Positions 1-11,115 of a DNA stretch of 64,000 bases are shown here, one piece after another. Under the pieces are notes generated by a model that saw only the letters and a list, made by a program, of their open reading frames with translations, searched no databases and had not been told where the DNA came from. Location: the NCBI GenBank assembly GCA_011503125.2, contig WWBZ02000040.1, forward strand, positions 1,798,001 to 1,862,000. Reading direction: 5' to 3'. Within the stretch, counting starts at the first letter, position 1. Each line of letters opens with the position of its first letter. Source of the stretch: Botryosphaeria dothidea. Its lineage: Eukaryota > Ascomycota > Dothideomycetes > Botryosphaeriales > Botryosphaeriaceae. The translations under genes were made by a program, and so were the position numbers.

Positions 1-2842
1 GACCGGCAGCGAGGGCCATTCTGGATTACTGGGAGCAGGAGTTGCAGCACGGCTCGAGAGGGGGGTTCCTTGACCGTTGGAATGAACAAGGAGAAGGTGA
101 CCAGACGGCGAAATGGTTACTTTGGACCTGTGCAGGTGGTGTTGGAACGTGTCCGATGGAGAGAGGGGCAGAATTGAAAGTTTCGCAGGTCTCCACCGAA
201 TAACAGCTCATGCAGCTAATCGGCTGGGTATGAGGTCATCGGGGCGCCGCTCTGCTTCCGGCTCGCAGAACTATTCGAGCGTGGGCGCGCAATTCTGCTC
301 CGAGAAGGCCATTCGAGCTGCTGCTTGGTTCCGACATTAGTCCAATGAGAGCAGAGAAGGACTCGACAAGAGACGGCGCGGTGGCTGTTCTCCGCGTGGG
401 CTGTGAGGATAGCCCCACGCACAAGGTGGGGCGGCGGGCGCAGGAGGCCTCTCCGCCCTGCGCTTCAAAGCCGCTTTAAGACCGGTCTGATCCACCGAAC
501 AGCTGTCATCAATCGAGTGTGATTTTGCCGTTGGCTTCATCTATCTTTGGCCTGACAGCGATACGTATCGCGACTTTGGCGACTTTGTTCCCTAGTGCTT
601 CATGTCTTTCGGTTGATGGCGCAGAGCTTGCGCGCTTCCATCACTAGCCTTCAGCTTCCAATCCGATTGCGCATTCTCCTCGGTTCGTTTGGCCACACAT
701 CATGCTGTGCCCCCATCACGCTCGACTGCTTCTCTATTACTCGTTGGAAAGGTTTGCGTCGAATCGAGCGTTGAGCACCTTGGTGTCCTATGTCTTGCAG
801 ACCAAGTCAACGGATAGGGTAAGCGAATGGTACTTATCTGGAAATACAAGACGGGTTTGGATTGGTCGAAGGCATGGCTCCATGGACGGTTCTCATAGAT
901 ATCCTTCGTCTTCCATCCGAGTCCGAGCCCGAGGATGGGCCTTGCGGAATTTATTGAATCTGTGGAGGCAGTGTCCGTAGCTCATATTCTAGGTTTTATT
1001 GAGTGCTCGATGTAATGGTCCAGTCATGTGGTTCAATGGGTCTGTGGAATATTGCCGGGTGACGTATTTGTGAGAGCTGACCGACTGAAGCAGAGGCCAG
1101 CTCAGGCATTTCGATATTAAACGTGCGTGTTTCGGCCGAGCTTCGACGCGTACATTGTCCATCATTACAGCAACGACCGCTCCAGACTCGCGCAAATAAA
1201 TGTCGAGCGCTGGACACATGACGCCGTGGCCCATGTCCTCGCAGGCGGCATTTTCGGCGACAGGCAGACCACAACCATGCGAGATCAACGTCTCACCCCA
1301 CGAAAGCAACATGCATCTCACCCATCTCATCTGTCTCACACAGAGGACCCTGTGGCTTGCCCTTTCTTCGTGACACCTGCATGTCCGTTTTGGGTCCTTG
1401 CCGCCGCCCCTGCCAGCCCAGCCCAGCCGACACCGCCATCGCTGCCATCGCTGCGCCGCGCCGATGAACACAACCTGGAGTGCCAACTCAGCTCACCAGC
1501 CTTCTGACTCAACCGCCAGCTACTCCAGCAACTAGCTCCGCAAACAAGCCTTGTGCCATCTGCATCGACAATTGACCGAGAAAGGCGCGGCTGAAAGTTG
1601 CATGCCCAAACTCAGTCCACAGCATCCCCCTCTTCTGCTCCTCGCCACCACGCCTCGGCCGTCTCGGACTGCCACGGCCAGACGGCCAGAACACGAGGAG
1701 CAGAAGCCGTGGGCACGACACCATGCAGCGCTCCGGAAAAAGCGCCGTAATGCAGCCGGTGCCTGACGTGAAGCAGGAGAGTGTCGTGTGAGCGCCTCTC
1801 TCGTGCCCGTCCGTTTGATGCCCGCCGGGACCGGGTACGCATGCAAGCTGCAACCATGCCGGCCGTCCAGGGCAGGCAAGTGGGCCGTTCTTTCCCCTCC
1901 TCTGATCAGCCTGTTAGGTAGCTGGCTACGTAGCTCGGGTCCCAGCAACGAGCAACGGCCCGGCTGGCAGGCAGGACGAACAGAAACAGCAAGAGCAGCA
2001 GCGCTTGTCAGGAAGGCGCAACGAGCTGGCTGCGGGGTTTAGTGCGTGCGTTAGCGCTCCCTTGCTTCCGCCGATTGCGTGTGTGCCTCTCCGCCATGGC
2101 TGTGTGGCATGCAGCCCAGCCCAGCATTCTGCCATACCTCAACCGCGCCGGTCAGGGAGCACTGGGCGGGAGAGCTGGCAAAGTCAATGGCTGGCGCTTG
2201 AATTGGATCAGGGAGGGAGGGGCTTCTTGGTGGGACGGAAACCTGCAGCGCAGGAGAACAGCAGGGCAGAGAGGCGACTACTCCAGGAGCATCGTGTGCA
2301 AGAGAGAGGAGCTTTCCCCGCATTCCGGCAGCCGCTTGGCCCAGCGTCACCCCAGCTTTCTGGCAACGAAGACGGTGCGCCGGCCAATGACGACGCGCGA
2401 TGGCGCGTGCGCGAGGCCCAAGCTTCGCTGGTGATCGGCGCTGATTCGCCCGTTGCGTGTGTGGTGTGAGCAGCAGCGTGAGCATCACGTCGAACCCGCC
2501 CCGGCCTGTCCACCTGGGGGCACCGCCCTGGGGTGAGCCCGGGGGCGGGCACCTGCCTGGGGAGACAGTAGTGAGCTGGTGGCATGGGCATTCAATGGCT
2601 TGCAGAGGTCAGGTGCTCGTCTCCTCATCGAAGACCTGTTGCACCAAAGAAAGCCCGCATCCGCCAGACCCCGCCCCCGTTTGGTTATATTGACCCTGCC
2701 TCGCCCTGTTTTGCGGCTTCTTCTCCTCACACACTCCTCTGTGTATCTGCCATCTCCCATTCATCAAGCAATCACCACACACCCGCACTGAGCTGCCCCT
2801 CTGCACCCTCACACGGTCCAGATACTTGCTGCACATCCAACC
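1..2842. other. Intergenic, no supported gene
   Basis: GC-rich sequence with many short overlapping reading frames on both strands. None has a recognisable motif, a plausible splice structure or a convincing start context. The last few hundred bases carry pyrimidine-rich stretches before the ATG at 2843 and are probably promoter and 5' UTR of that gene. A gene entering from beyond base 1 cannot be excluded, but no exon of one is visible. Confidence 0.5.
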
Positions 2843-3653
2843 ATGTCCGCCGATACCGCACCACTCACCAAGATCGACTCTGCCGTCGAGCCCGGCTCGC
2901 CCCCGAAGGAGCACAAGGAGCCCAAGCACCGGAGAAAGAGCAGCTCGGCCACTGGCGTCCACAACATCCTCGACCTTGGTAAGTCCTGACCCATCGCCAT
3001 ACTGTCGATGCCCGTCGACAGGAGAAGCGACCCGAGGCTGACGGTGTACCGCAGAGAAGGAGGGAGTCGAGCTGAAGATAGCACCGGAGACACAGAAGTT
3101 GAACTGGTAAGCCTCTCGCAATCCTCTGTGATCCGACCAGCGTCGCAGCCATTCCACCTTTTGCGTCATCGCGTGACCCCTCATCTTGTCTTTGTTCCAC
3201 ACGCTCACATTCCATTGCCCAACAGGAAGCTCAACACCTCGCCAGCAACGTTAGAAGAGTGGAAAGATGCGATGAAGAAGCCCCTCGTCACCCCATTGGT
3301 CAAGAAGATCGACCTGCACTTCCCCCTGGGCCTTGAGGTCACCGCACGGAATCTGAAGGGAGTGACAATCAAGGATGCGTTAGACGCAATCTACAAGCAG
3401 TTCAAGAAGAAGGTCAGTCACGAATTCCCTTTCGACCTCCTCTTTGTCTTGGCCCGTCGCGGAAGAGGCATCAGGCTGACTCGGGCTTGCTCTCTAGGCC
3501 GATGATGAGCTCGACGCTCCCTACCTCGCTGGATTCGAGTGGGATCGCGAAGAATGCTACCATCGCTTCATCGTGCACCAGAAGAAGGAGGGCGCATCTA
3601 TGCAGCCGTCCAAGAAGTCCAAGAAGAAGAACAAGGACGCCGGCGAGGAGTAG
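2843..3653 (+). CDS. DUF6699-like small protein
   Basis: Four exons: 2843-2978, 3055-3106, 3226-3412 and 3498-3653, giving 176 aa. All introns are GT...AG and the frame is continuous. The N-terminus (about residues 1-60) is polar, charged and probably disordered, with a PGSPPKEHKEPKHRRKSS stretch. From about residue 64 comes a folded part: an ATLEEW helix, a PLVTPLVKKIDLHFPLG strand, a VTIKDALDAIYKQF helix, then AGFEWDREECYHRFIVH. This order (hydrophobic strand, DALDAIY-like helix, final strand) is what I associate with fungal DUF6699 proteins. The C-terminus is a lysine-rich tail. No enzymatic motif is visible and the function is unknown. The start is the first ATG of the frame, in a good context (CAACCATGTCC). 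Family assignment is moderate; the gene model is firm. Confidence 0.8.
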
Positions 3654-5535
3654 GCGAACTCCCAACACACATGCCCTTCATCCATCACAAGTCGTGACGG
3701 GACGATGGGCGGGGGAGAGAGGCACAAAGCCGGCTAGCTGGGCTGGCTGGAGAGAAGACGCAAGTTGGCGTCTTGCTACACTGTACTACTTGGATAATTC
3801 GCTCACTCGCATTTTACTGTGGGAACGAGCGCGCAAACTACTCTCTGACAGAGCGTGGTCAGCCTTACTTTCATTCATCACATTCTGTCCCAAACCTTTT
3901 GATTCTCAAGTCTCTCCGTCTTCGCAATTGTTCGTGTCGGATGTTCGTGGTGTGATGTTCTACCAGTCGTCGGGAGGCGTTCCCTTAGCTCATGCACAGT
4001 CAACCTGGCGGACCCACATGGCGCCCGCTTCCCACGCACCCACCCCCTGCAAAAAAGACGTTCACGCGCCAAGCTCTTTCTGATCACGACACCATCCGTG
4101 CCTTCCTGAGACTCCCGCGACGCTTGTTTGGTTCAGATCTGCACTACGCTTTGAGTCTTTCAACGCTTTGCACCAATTGAAATGATTCTGTGATGTGCTA
4201 ATGTCAGCAAGCAGCTCTGGCAGGGCTGAAGCAAAACTGACCTCTTTCGAGACCGTTACACCAACGCGGATCGGCATGCGATATGGATGGAATAAATGAG
4301 ATCGATTCACTGCTCAAGCTACGCAACCCCGCGAGACACCTCGATTACCGCCAAAAACCGCCCACTTCGAGGGCACGTTGGCTGCCAAGAGCAACAAGCC
4401 GTTCCTATCTGTCTCGAAAACCACCCAACAGACACGCAGACGGAGAGTTGAAAATGCGCCGAAAAGGATCCTATTGCGACACAATTAGCCTATGGTTCGG
4501 TGTAGTGTTGCTATGAATTGCTTGAGGGCAAATGCTTTGTTCAGGCAAGGATATGTATAAGTTCCTTGCGGCATGCTAATCCGCAGCAAAAAGAGTACAA
4601 GTCTTTCTCGGACTGGTGCCAGCGCGTGTCTCATCAGATAAACAGGAGGGGGAGAAGGCTGTTAAATAGAAACATCGGGATTGGGGTCTTACCTTTTTCA
4701 AATGGAAGTGACTGCAAATAGGCCGCATCGGATCTTGTATAAACGTTTAATCGAACCTGTTCAAACTAGTTCCATTAGCGAAACTGCTCCACGGAAATGA
4801 TGAAGAAATGTGTATGACATCGTATAACGGAAGATCAGAAGGAAGGCAACGGAAATATCCACACGGTTTTGCGCTCTCGGTGGTATACTGAGTTTTAACA
4901 TCCGAAATGCTTCATCATTGGAACCAGGTACTGGGGGAAAAGGGTGATAGGAACAGGTTAAGCTTACCGTTTGAGTGAATAATGATGACTTCACTGCCCG
5001 ACTTCTCGAGACTCGATGCCCTTGTTCCGCACATCATGCTACCGTTCTCTGATCGTGCGCTTTCCCCTCATACCACCCGAATTATCCCGTTGCCTGATCT
5101 GTGCACCAACGTAGCCTCCGGAAGCCCACGCGCGGATTTCCTGTTTCAGAGATGTGGCTTCGTCAGGTTCCTGGTTGCTGGAAAAGCGTTCGTCGATCTG
5201 GCTCCTTGATCTCGTGATCGCTCTTTGAAGATCTCGGGGTGGTGGTAGTGCCTGGAGTCGTATAAGAAAGATAAAAAAAACCTAAATCAGTCTGGAAGAA
5301 TTGCTAGATGTAAGTAATGCGGAACAGCGCCTTGTCAGTATGCCAATAGTATAAGCACCCCTATACCTATCCGCGCAATGCACAGGGGGTTCAGAGAAAA
5401 GAAGAAAATTTTCAGCATTCAAGGAAGTGCTATTAGGCTTCTTGGACCTATTTTCCCCTCGTTATGCCGTGATGCCGTTTTCGCTGAAAAAAAGGCGCCA
5501 ATCCCCCATGAAGAACCCCGCTCGTCACATCAAGT
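3654..5535. other. Intergenic region between convergent genes
   Basis: About 1.9 kb between the stop of the DUF6699-like gene and the stop of ribosomal protein L9. It should contain both 3' UTRs. Composition becomes more AT-rich after about 4500. The short frames have no recognisable features. A GGTTCGA-like element near 4750 on the minus strand is not part of a tRNA fold. Confidence 0.5.
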
Positions 5536-6384
5536 TTACTCCTCAATGATGTTGCCCCTCTCCGAAACGTACAGACCGTCCAAGAACTGGAGGAAGTGTC
5601 AGTCTCTCGACTGGATGCCGTGCAGTCATCCTTTTTACTTACCTTACGGATATCCTTGTTCCTCACACGGCAGACCTGCTGGATGTCTGCGGCGCTCTGG
5701 GAAACGTTCTCGAGATCGTTGCCGGTGAGCTGGAGCTCATCCTTGACGTTCTTCGATGCCTCAACGTCGACGCCGGGGTGCATGACGACCCTGCGGACGT
5801 ACTTCTCACCCAAGAAGTTGCTGTAGCCTTAATCAGCCCAAACTGCCCCTGCCATGTCTTTTCCATACAATGCTCCTCCGCCAGTTCAGGTCCACATACC
5901 GGATCTCAACCTCGAACAGGCCAGTCTCGTTGTTCTTGTCGATGTTGACGTTGATGGGGAAATGGGCGTACACGTAGCGCATCTTGTACTTGAAGCCCTT
6001 GGTGACACCAATGACCAAGTTGTTGATGATGGTACGGACGGTGCGGAGGGTAGCGACGCTCTTGCGGGCGCCGTGGTGGAGTTCGATGTTGATGACGTCC
6101 TTCTTAGGGTGGGAGAAGGAAACCGCGAGGTGGCCGAGGTCCTTGGTCAGCTTGCCTAGAGGCACCGTCAATCTCTCTGCTCGAGGCGCATCTGCGCGCA
6201 TTGGTGCGTACCGCGGGGACCCTCAACGGTGACAACCCTCGTCTTGATCGAGACCTTCACTGCGATTCGCGACGCTCGTTAGCCCGGCCTGTGCCTTCCA
6301 TTTGTCGTTGCGCACGGAGCGGCGTCGTGGGTACTCACCACCCTCGGGGATGGTCAGCGACTCGGAGCTGTGGATGTACTTCAT
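5536..6384 (-). CDS. RPL9: 60S ribosomal protein L9 (uL6)
   Basis: Five exons on the minus strand: 6339-6384, 6212-6259, 5900-6155, 5643-5820 and 5536-5586, joining without frame error to 192 aa, the usual length for eukaryotic L9. The protein starts [15 protein letters not shown] and carries [52 protein letters not shown] and the C-terminal [12 protein letters not shown]. These are core uL6 motifs. In the 60S subunit it lies near the stalk base and sarcin-ricin loop. Two very short 5' exons (46 and 48 nt) are typical of intron-rich fungal ribosomal protein genes. The final residues before the stop are NIIEE. Identification is near certain. Confidence 0.95.
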
Positions 6385-6902
6385 TTTGAGTCGATTGGCG
6401 GCGTGTCCTTGGGGTCGTCGTCGTCGGTCGTCGTCGCTACCTGCCCGTCACTTTCGTGGAATTTCTCGTGGGTGAGGCCGATCCAGCATAAGCGAGCCGA
6501 CAGGTTTTTCCGCCCGATTTGCGCCGGCCGCGCACGTGATGCAAAAATTCAGCAATTCGTCAGTCAGGAACACAGCTCGGTCGGCCAAACTCTGCCACTT
6601 GCTTGCCCACTCGTTAGTTGCTCGTGGCCCTCCGGTCCGAGTTTGAAACGCACTCATCCGCGACTTTGACTCTAGCCCACCCGATGATGGGCATGTCACT
6701 CACGATTGACGACTCAGTTTCACACATTCTTCCTCACCAGCTTTCATTCCTGCATAGAATTCTAAATGACGCTCAAACTTCAAAATGCTGATCCACGAAA
6801 GAGAAAGAAAGATAGCTGTACAAAGACAATTCTGAGTGTAGTCAGGCTTAGTTCTTTCGACAAATACGAACTCCGGCACAAAAGCAACGAAGACACCTCC
6901 CT
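6385..6902. promoter_or_regulatory. Upstream region of RPL9
   Basis: About 520 bp between the L9 start codon (minus strand) and the stop of the next minus-strand gene. It must hold the L9 promoter and the 3' UTR of the monooxygenase-like gene. A CGTCGTCG-rich stretch around 6415-6435 lies just upstream of the L9 ATG. No individual factor site can be named with confidence. Confidence 0.45.
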
Positions 6903-8146
6903 TCAAACAGCGTTCAGACGACCGTAATTCTCGTACGGATCATTGTTATATCCATCGTGCTCCTTGGCTTGTGAACCGGTTGCTGACATCCGGCCTGCAC
7001 TTGTCTTCAAAAGACCCTTACGAGCATCGACGATGGAGTAGTAAAATCCTTTCTCGCCAGCCTTGACACCCAGCGCCTCATCATCCTTCTCTAGTGTGCG
7101 GGGAACGGTTGTCGCAGCTATGAGAATGATTAGCATGTTGCAGGTCGATGGGTCTGGATGACAGTGTCGGCTTACCAAGGCCGCGAAGCTTTGAATTGAC
7201 GTAGATACCCTATAGATGTCCGTCAGTGACGTTTCACACTTCTCACGGTATCAGCTATCTTACCTCCCAGTTCCCTGCAGGGCATCGGAAGACTTCGTGC
7301 CAGATACTAATGTGCTTAAGCTCGTCGAGCCCCTTGTTCCACCAGTTCCAGGCTTCCCGGTGCAGAGGATCATGCGCAAACTTATGCAAGCCCTCCAGGT
7401 TCTCGAAGAACATGACAGTCATGGTTTCGCTGTTACTGGGTGTCTCGCCGACGACGCTGTACGTGGTCGAGCCTCAGAGACCATACTCCTCGGAGCGTTC
7501 TAAGGAAGTGTCAATCCCCATCACAGAGAGCATTGCGATCTATCACGGCTTACTTTCGATGTCTTCGCACATCCCGTTGAAGAAATCTCCGAGCTCTTTG
7601 CTCCCAGGCGCGAACATTCCCATAGGACTATCCAAATCAGCCAGGCGCGTTCGCGAACAGAAAGGCGTACAAACTCACTGCGTGACTCTCGCACCGATGT
7701 GGAATACAACGATATCCTTGTTGGCGGTCTTGCCCTTATATTTGCCATCTGCGTCCGGGTAATGGACTGCAAACTTGTTGAAAATGGTACCTTCCACCTC
7801 AGGATTGGACTTTACGCCATTGGCGATAAGAGCAGCATCCACCACACGGTAGAAGATGAGCAGGAAGGCCGGTACAAATGCAATGCGCCCTACCGCAAGG
7901 AAGAGCAGGCATTGAAAACATGCACCAAGAGACAGCCAAGACGAGATGGTGAGCTGGTCACGGATCATCTAGAATTTGCGGTCAGCATGTTGGACTGCAC
8001 CGAGTGTCCAGAGCGGATTGTGTACGTACCGCAATCAGGGCCACAGGCAACCCCCATTCTTTCTTCCTTCCAGAAAGAACATGCGACGAGAGAGGCCTCT
8101 GCGCCAACGGCCTGATCAATGGGACGTAATCCATCTTTTGCGACAT
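6903..8146 (-). pseudogene. af470-like membrane monooxygenase (DUF4188), in-frame stop
   Basis: Six exons on the minus strand: 8030-8146, 7679-7968, 7554-7627, 7264-7499, 7176-7209 and 6903-7117, total 322 codons. The frame is consistent except for one TGA at 7474-7476 in exon 4. Two or three hydrophobic segments lie near residues 32-90 (WLSLGACFQCLLFLAVG, IAFVPAFLLIFYRVVDAAL). A cytosolic part follows with DIVVFHIGARVTHPMGMFAPG, TMTVMFFENLEGLHKFAHD, HREAWNWWN and HISIWHEVF. This layout fits the fungal 'monooxygenase af470-like' family (PF13826), named after a fumagillin-pathway enzyme. Homologues I know read YG(F/L)LG(S/A) where this copy has Y-G-L-stop-G-S, so the stop replaces a conserved core residue. 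No alternative splice in the exon removes it. Either a recent loss of function or a base-calling error; flanking splice sites and frame are intact, which argues for a young lesion. Confidence 0.72.
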
Positions 8147-9459
8147 ATTTGAATCCACCTTGCTCCACTTAATCTGATGAATGTAGAAAACTTAAGGGTG
8201 TTGAAGTGAGACACAGAGTCGAGTAGCACGCGACGGCTAAGCCTTTATAGAAATGGCTGCCTCAAGAAAGCTTGGATGGGATTGTCCCGAACGCGAGCGC
8301 GGCCACCGTTACTCCACCCAACTGGATGCTTACTCTCACGGAGGCGCTGACGGGCTAAAGACAGGCCGGGCGGTACCTAGCGCCCAGAAAAACAGTGACT
8401 CAACTCACCCGCTGAATTTTTGGCTGCCTAAGGACGAATGGAGTGGATGTCAAACTACGTTGCTTTTGCGTCGCAATAGATGCCAATTCTAGACCGATCG
8501 TTGCACCGCCTACATGTTCTGGGGATCGGGTGTGGAATGTTGTTCCGCTTACCGGTCGGGTACGAAGCGCGGAGGCACGATTCCTCCCGAAGACCCAGGA
8601 TTATCTGAAACATGTTCCTGATCAGCGAGCTCAAGTAGATTCCAATCTAATCAGTATCTCCTCTCGCTGCTGAGACCTTTCCAATCTATATTCTCTTGTT
8701 GAAATGGCACCGTTCCCGCATTAAGTCCGAACTTCGGTCAGTGCACCAGCAGGCTGAGGGCCGACACATCTTGGAATGTTCTCATTTCCGTAATGGTACA
8801 TAAGTAATGCAAATTTCAAGATGCAAACCGAAAATCCGATCCTTCTTATCATGCCAAAGAAATGAAGTGCTTCTGTAACGCGAAAAGACCGGCAACTCCT
8901 TCGATTTCACCGGCAGTACGGCCATATCATAATTGCTTATGTTCGAAGCAGCCAACAGGATATAAAAATCATCAATATTTACGACTACCTATGTCCGGGA
9001 TGGTGGCTTCAGCTGCTGCGCGTTCCTGTCACCATCCGCTGAGGCTCAAGGTTTCCTTTTGTTCGCGCAATAACTTGGAGCGAAGTGAAGTTTTGGGCCG
9101 TCTGAAGTAGGCTGGAGCTACTGAATTGCGAATATCATGCGTGATTGACCCATAACTTCCGTGGATCCACTAGGGCGGGTCGAATGAATATTCTCGTTGG
9201 ATGACAGCGTTATGCAGGCGGCAAGATATGGCTTGTGTGTTCTGCATTGGAAGCATGTAGAACGTTCAGCTGTTGCTTGATGAACTGATTTTGCTTGCGT
9301 TTCGAATGCGCTTGAACCACTGAAAGGACAACAACGAGCAGTTCGCGCTTTTGTTCAATCGACATGTGGCAAGGCATACACAACTGTTACTGTTCCGCTT
9401 CCCACTCTTCAAAAGGATTGAGAAATCTCTTACTGGGTGATATACAGTTCCCTGTCAGC
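8147..9459. other. Intergenic region between divergent genes
   Basis: About 1.3 kb between the start of the monooxygenase-like gene (minus) and the first ATG of the next plus-strand gene. It is relatively AT-rich and has only short frames without recognisable motifs. Both promoters must lie here; no specific element could be assigned. Confidence 0.45.
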
Positions 9460-10072
9460 ATGTCAGACTACGTCCGTTTGTGAGTACCCAAAACCCTTTG
9501 CATGTTTCCTGATACTGATCAGGCGAAGTAGGACCTACTTAGAAGAACGGATGCCTGAGACGGATGCTGTAGAAGTCGGTCGGCTTGCGTGAGTGGTTCC
9601 TATGATATTGTACACATCTAGCTAAGAATCTCACAGGAAGCGCGTTTGGCATCACTTTGAACTCTTCGACGAAGGACTTCATCCGAATGCACACCAACAC
9701 GATGACCTCCTCCTAGCGCTGTTCTACCGGTCCGAGGCCAAAGCGGCTGCAAGAGAGCGAGAGACCGCTGTCAGGGATACTGATGCCGCACGTTGGGCAT
9801 ATAGAACTACCCGGGTGGCTCTCGACCACATGCGTGACCAGTGGTATCAGATAAGGGGTCAGTTCCGTAATCTCGAAGACCGTGTTTTGCGTGCACGCGA
9901 CTGGACGCGAGACTTGCGGGAGTTGCTCGAGAGTACAGCCGATCGGATTGTCGGAACAGAGAACGCAACCTCTCCCCTCTGGCTGGAGGTGTCCACGAGG
10001 GTACTTGGGCCTGGTTTAGAAGGCGATGATGGTCGCCGTTCGCCTCCACCGGCATATCATGATACTGTGTGA
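9460..10072 (+). CDS. Unrecognised charged coiled-coil protein
   Basis: Three exons: 9460-9479 (20 nt), 9523-9588 and 9637-10072, giving 173 aa. The two introns (43 and 48 nt) have GTGAGT donors and CAG acceptors, and the frame runs on exactly. I do not recognise the family. Residues 1-30 are polar. A HFELFDEGLHPNAHQHDDLL segment is followed from about residue 55 by a long, strongly charged helix rich in Arg, Glu and Ala up to about residue 125, probably a coiled coil. The tail is Pro-rich (RRSPPPAYHD). No signal peptide or membrane segment. An alternative start is the ATG at 9551 inside exon 2. The model rests on splice and frame agreement only. Confidence 0.6.
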
Positions 10073-10672
10073 CTAGACTGATTGCAGAAATTGAGTCGAG
10101 TGGTTAAATGTGAGTCTCCCAAAGCAATAGTGTAGCATGAATGTTGACAGAATTGTCCGGCCGCAGGTTGGAAAATGGAAGGAGGAAGGGACAATGCGAG
10201 AGCTGTCAGCGCTCAGCGAAGCAAAGGCTTAGACCTCAGCGGGAGCACGACAGTTGTCCTCGCCTGGAGGAGGCGCAGGTGGCAATTGAGGTCAACTGAG
10301 ATGGTGATGGATAACGTAGCGATGAGGTTATGAGATGGATGACTGCCAGGGATGGCGAGGGGCCGGTAGCAGGATGAGGCTTTGCGGATGTGGGGTTGGC
10401 AGGGATGGTTGCGTAGCGCGCAGGATGGCATTTTTTCGATTCTCGATTGGGCGCACGGCCCAAGCTCCCCAAGCTGCATGCGACTGACGTCAGGTCCAGG
10501 CAAGCTCCAACTACATCAACTGGCCCTCCTGCTTTGCTTCCCTTTCTTCTTTCTTCCGTCTTCCGCCTCAATCACAATCACCCTCAATCTCAAATCTCAC
10601 ATCAGCCTCCACTTCTCTGCCAAACCTCTCCTTTGTTTGCATACCACATACAAACCGCGACAATCCGCCACC
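10073..10672. promoter_or_regulatory. Upstream region of the LEA-like gene
   Basis: A 600 bp gap. The last 200 bp (about 10500-10672) are rich in C and T with CTTTCTTCTTTCTTCC and TCACAATCACCCTC stretches, the usual look of a strong fungal promoter and 5' UTR. The ATG at 10673 follows CCGCCACC, a near-ideal Kozak context. Confidence 0.5.
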
Positions 10673-11115
10673 ATGTTCCGCGCTGCTATCGCCCGCAACG
10701 CCCGCCTCTTCACGACTTCGGCTCGTGTACAGAAGAGCACCGTTGAAGCCGTCAAGGACACTGCCAAGAAGGTCGACAGGACTGTCAGTGATGAACTCGT
10801 GAAAGGCATTGAGAAGGGCGGTACGTCATCATAACCTCATCGCAGTTCACCTTGTTGTACAGCAACATCCTCGCTGCACAAGACTTGAGGCTCCAATCAA
10901 AGCTGAATAGGACATGAGCTGATTACGTGGTCTTCACAGAGGAAGCTGCCAGCAAGGCCAAGAGCGCCACCGGAGTCGGCAAGCAGAAGGCCGAGGGCAC
11001 TGCCGCCGAGGCCAAGGGCAAGACACATGAGGTTGCTGGTGAGGCCAAGGGCAAAGCCCGTGAGGTCGCCGGCAAGGCCCAAGGAAAGGCTGAGGAGGTG
11101 AAGGGAAAGTTGTAA
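10673..11115 (+). CDS. Small LEA-like protein, probable mitochondrial
   Basis: Two exons, 10673-10820 and 10940-11115, joined in phase 1 to 107 aa. Residues 1-20 (MFRAAIARNARLFTTSARV) form an Arg-rich, Ser/Thr-rich amphipathic presequence without acids, typical of mitochondrial import. The rest lacks Cys and Trp and is built of Lys/Ala/Glu/Gly. Near-repeats such as EAKGKTHEVAG, EAKGKAREVAG and KAQGKAEEVKG lie at about residues 76-105. This 11-residue spacing is that of group 3 late embryogenesis abundant proteins, which are disordered when hydrated and protect proteins or membranes during drying and stress. The family is inferred from composition and repeat spacing. The promoter looks strong, fitting an abundant small stress protein. 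Confidence 0.78.

Noticed and set aside
4745..4765. tRNA-like B-box (GGTTCGATT) on the minus strand
   Set aside because: The two terminal C residues of the B box are missing, and no A box, anticodon stem or acceptor stem can be drawn around it.
7474..7476. Reading the TGA as a selenocysteine codon
   Set aside because: Fungi of this group lack the selenocysteine system as far as known, and the homologous position is an ordinary hydrophobic residue.
7216..8115. Plus-strand frames of 95-178 aa across the monooxygenase gene
   Set aside because: They are antisense shadows; the minus strand has six exons with fitting splice sites and family motifs.
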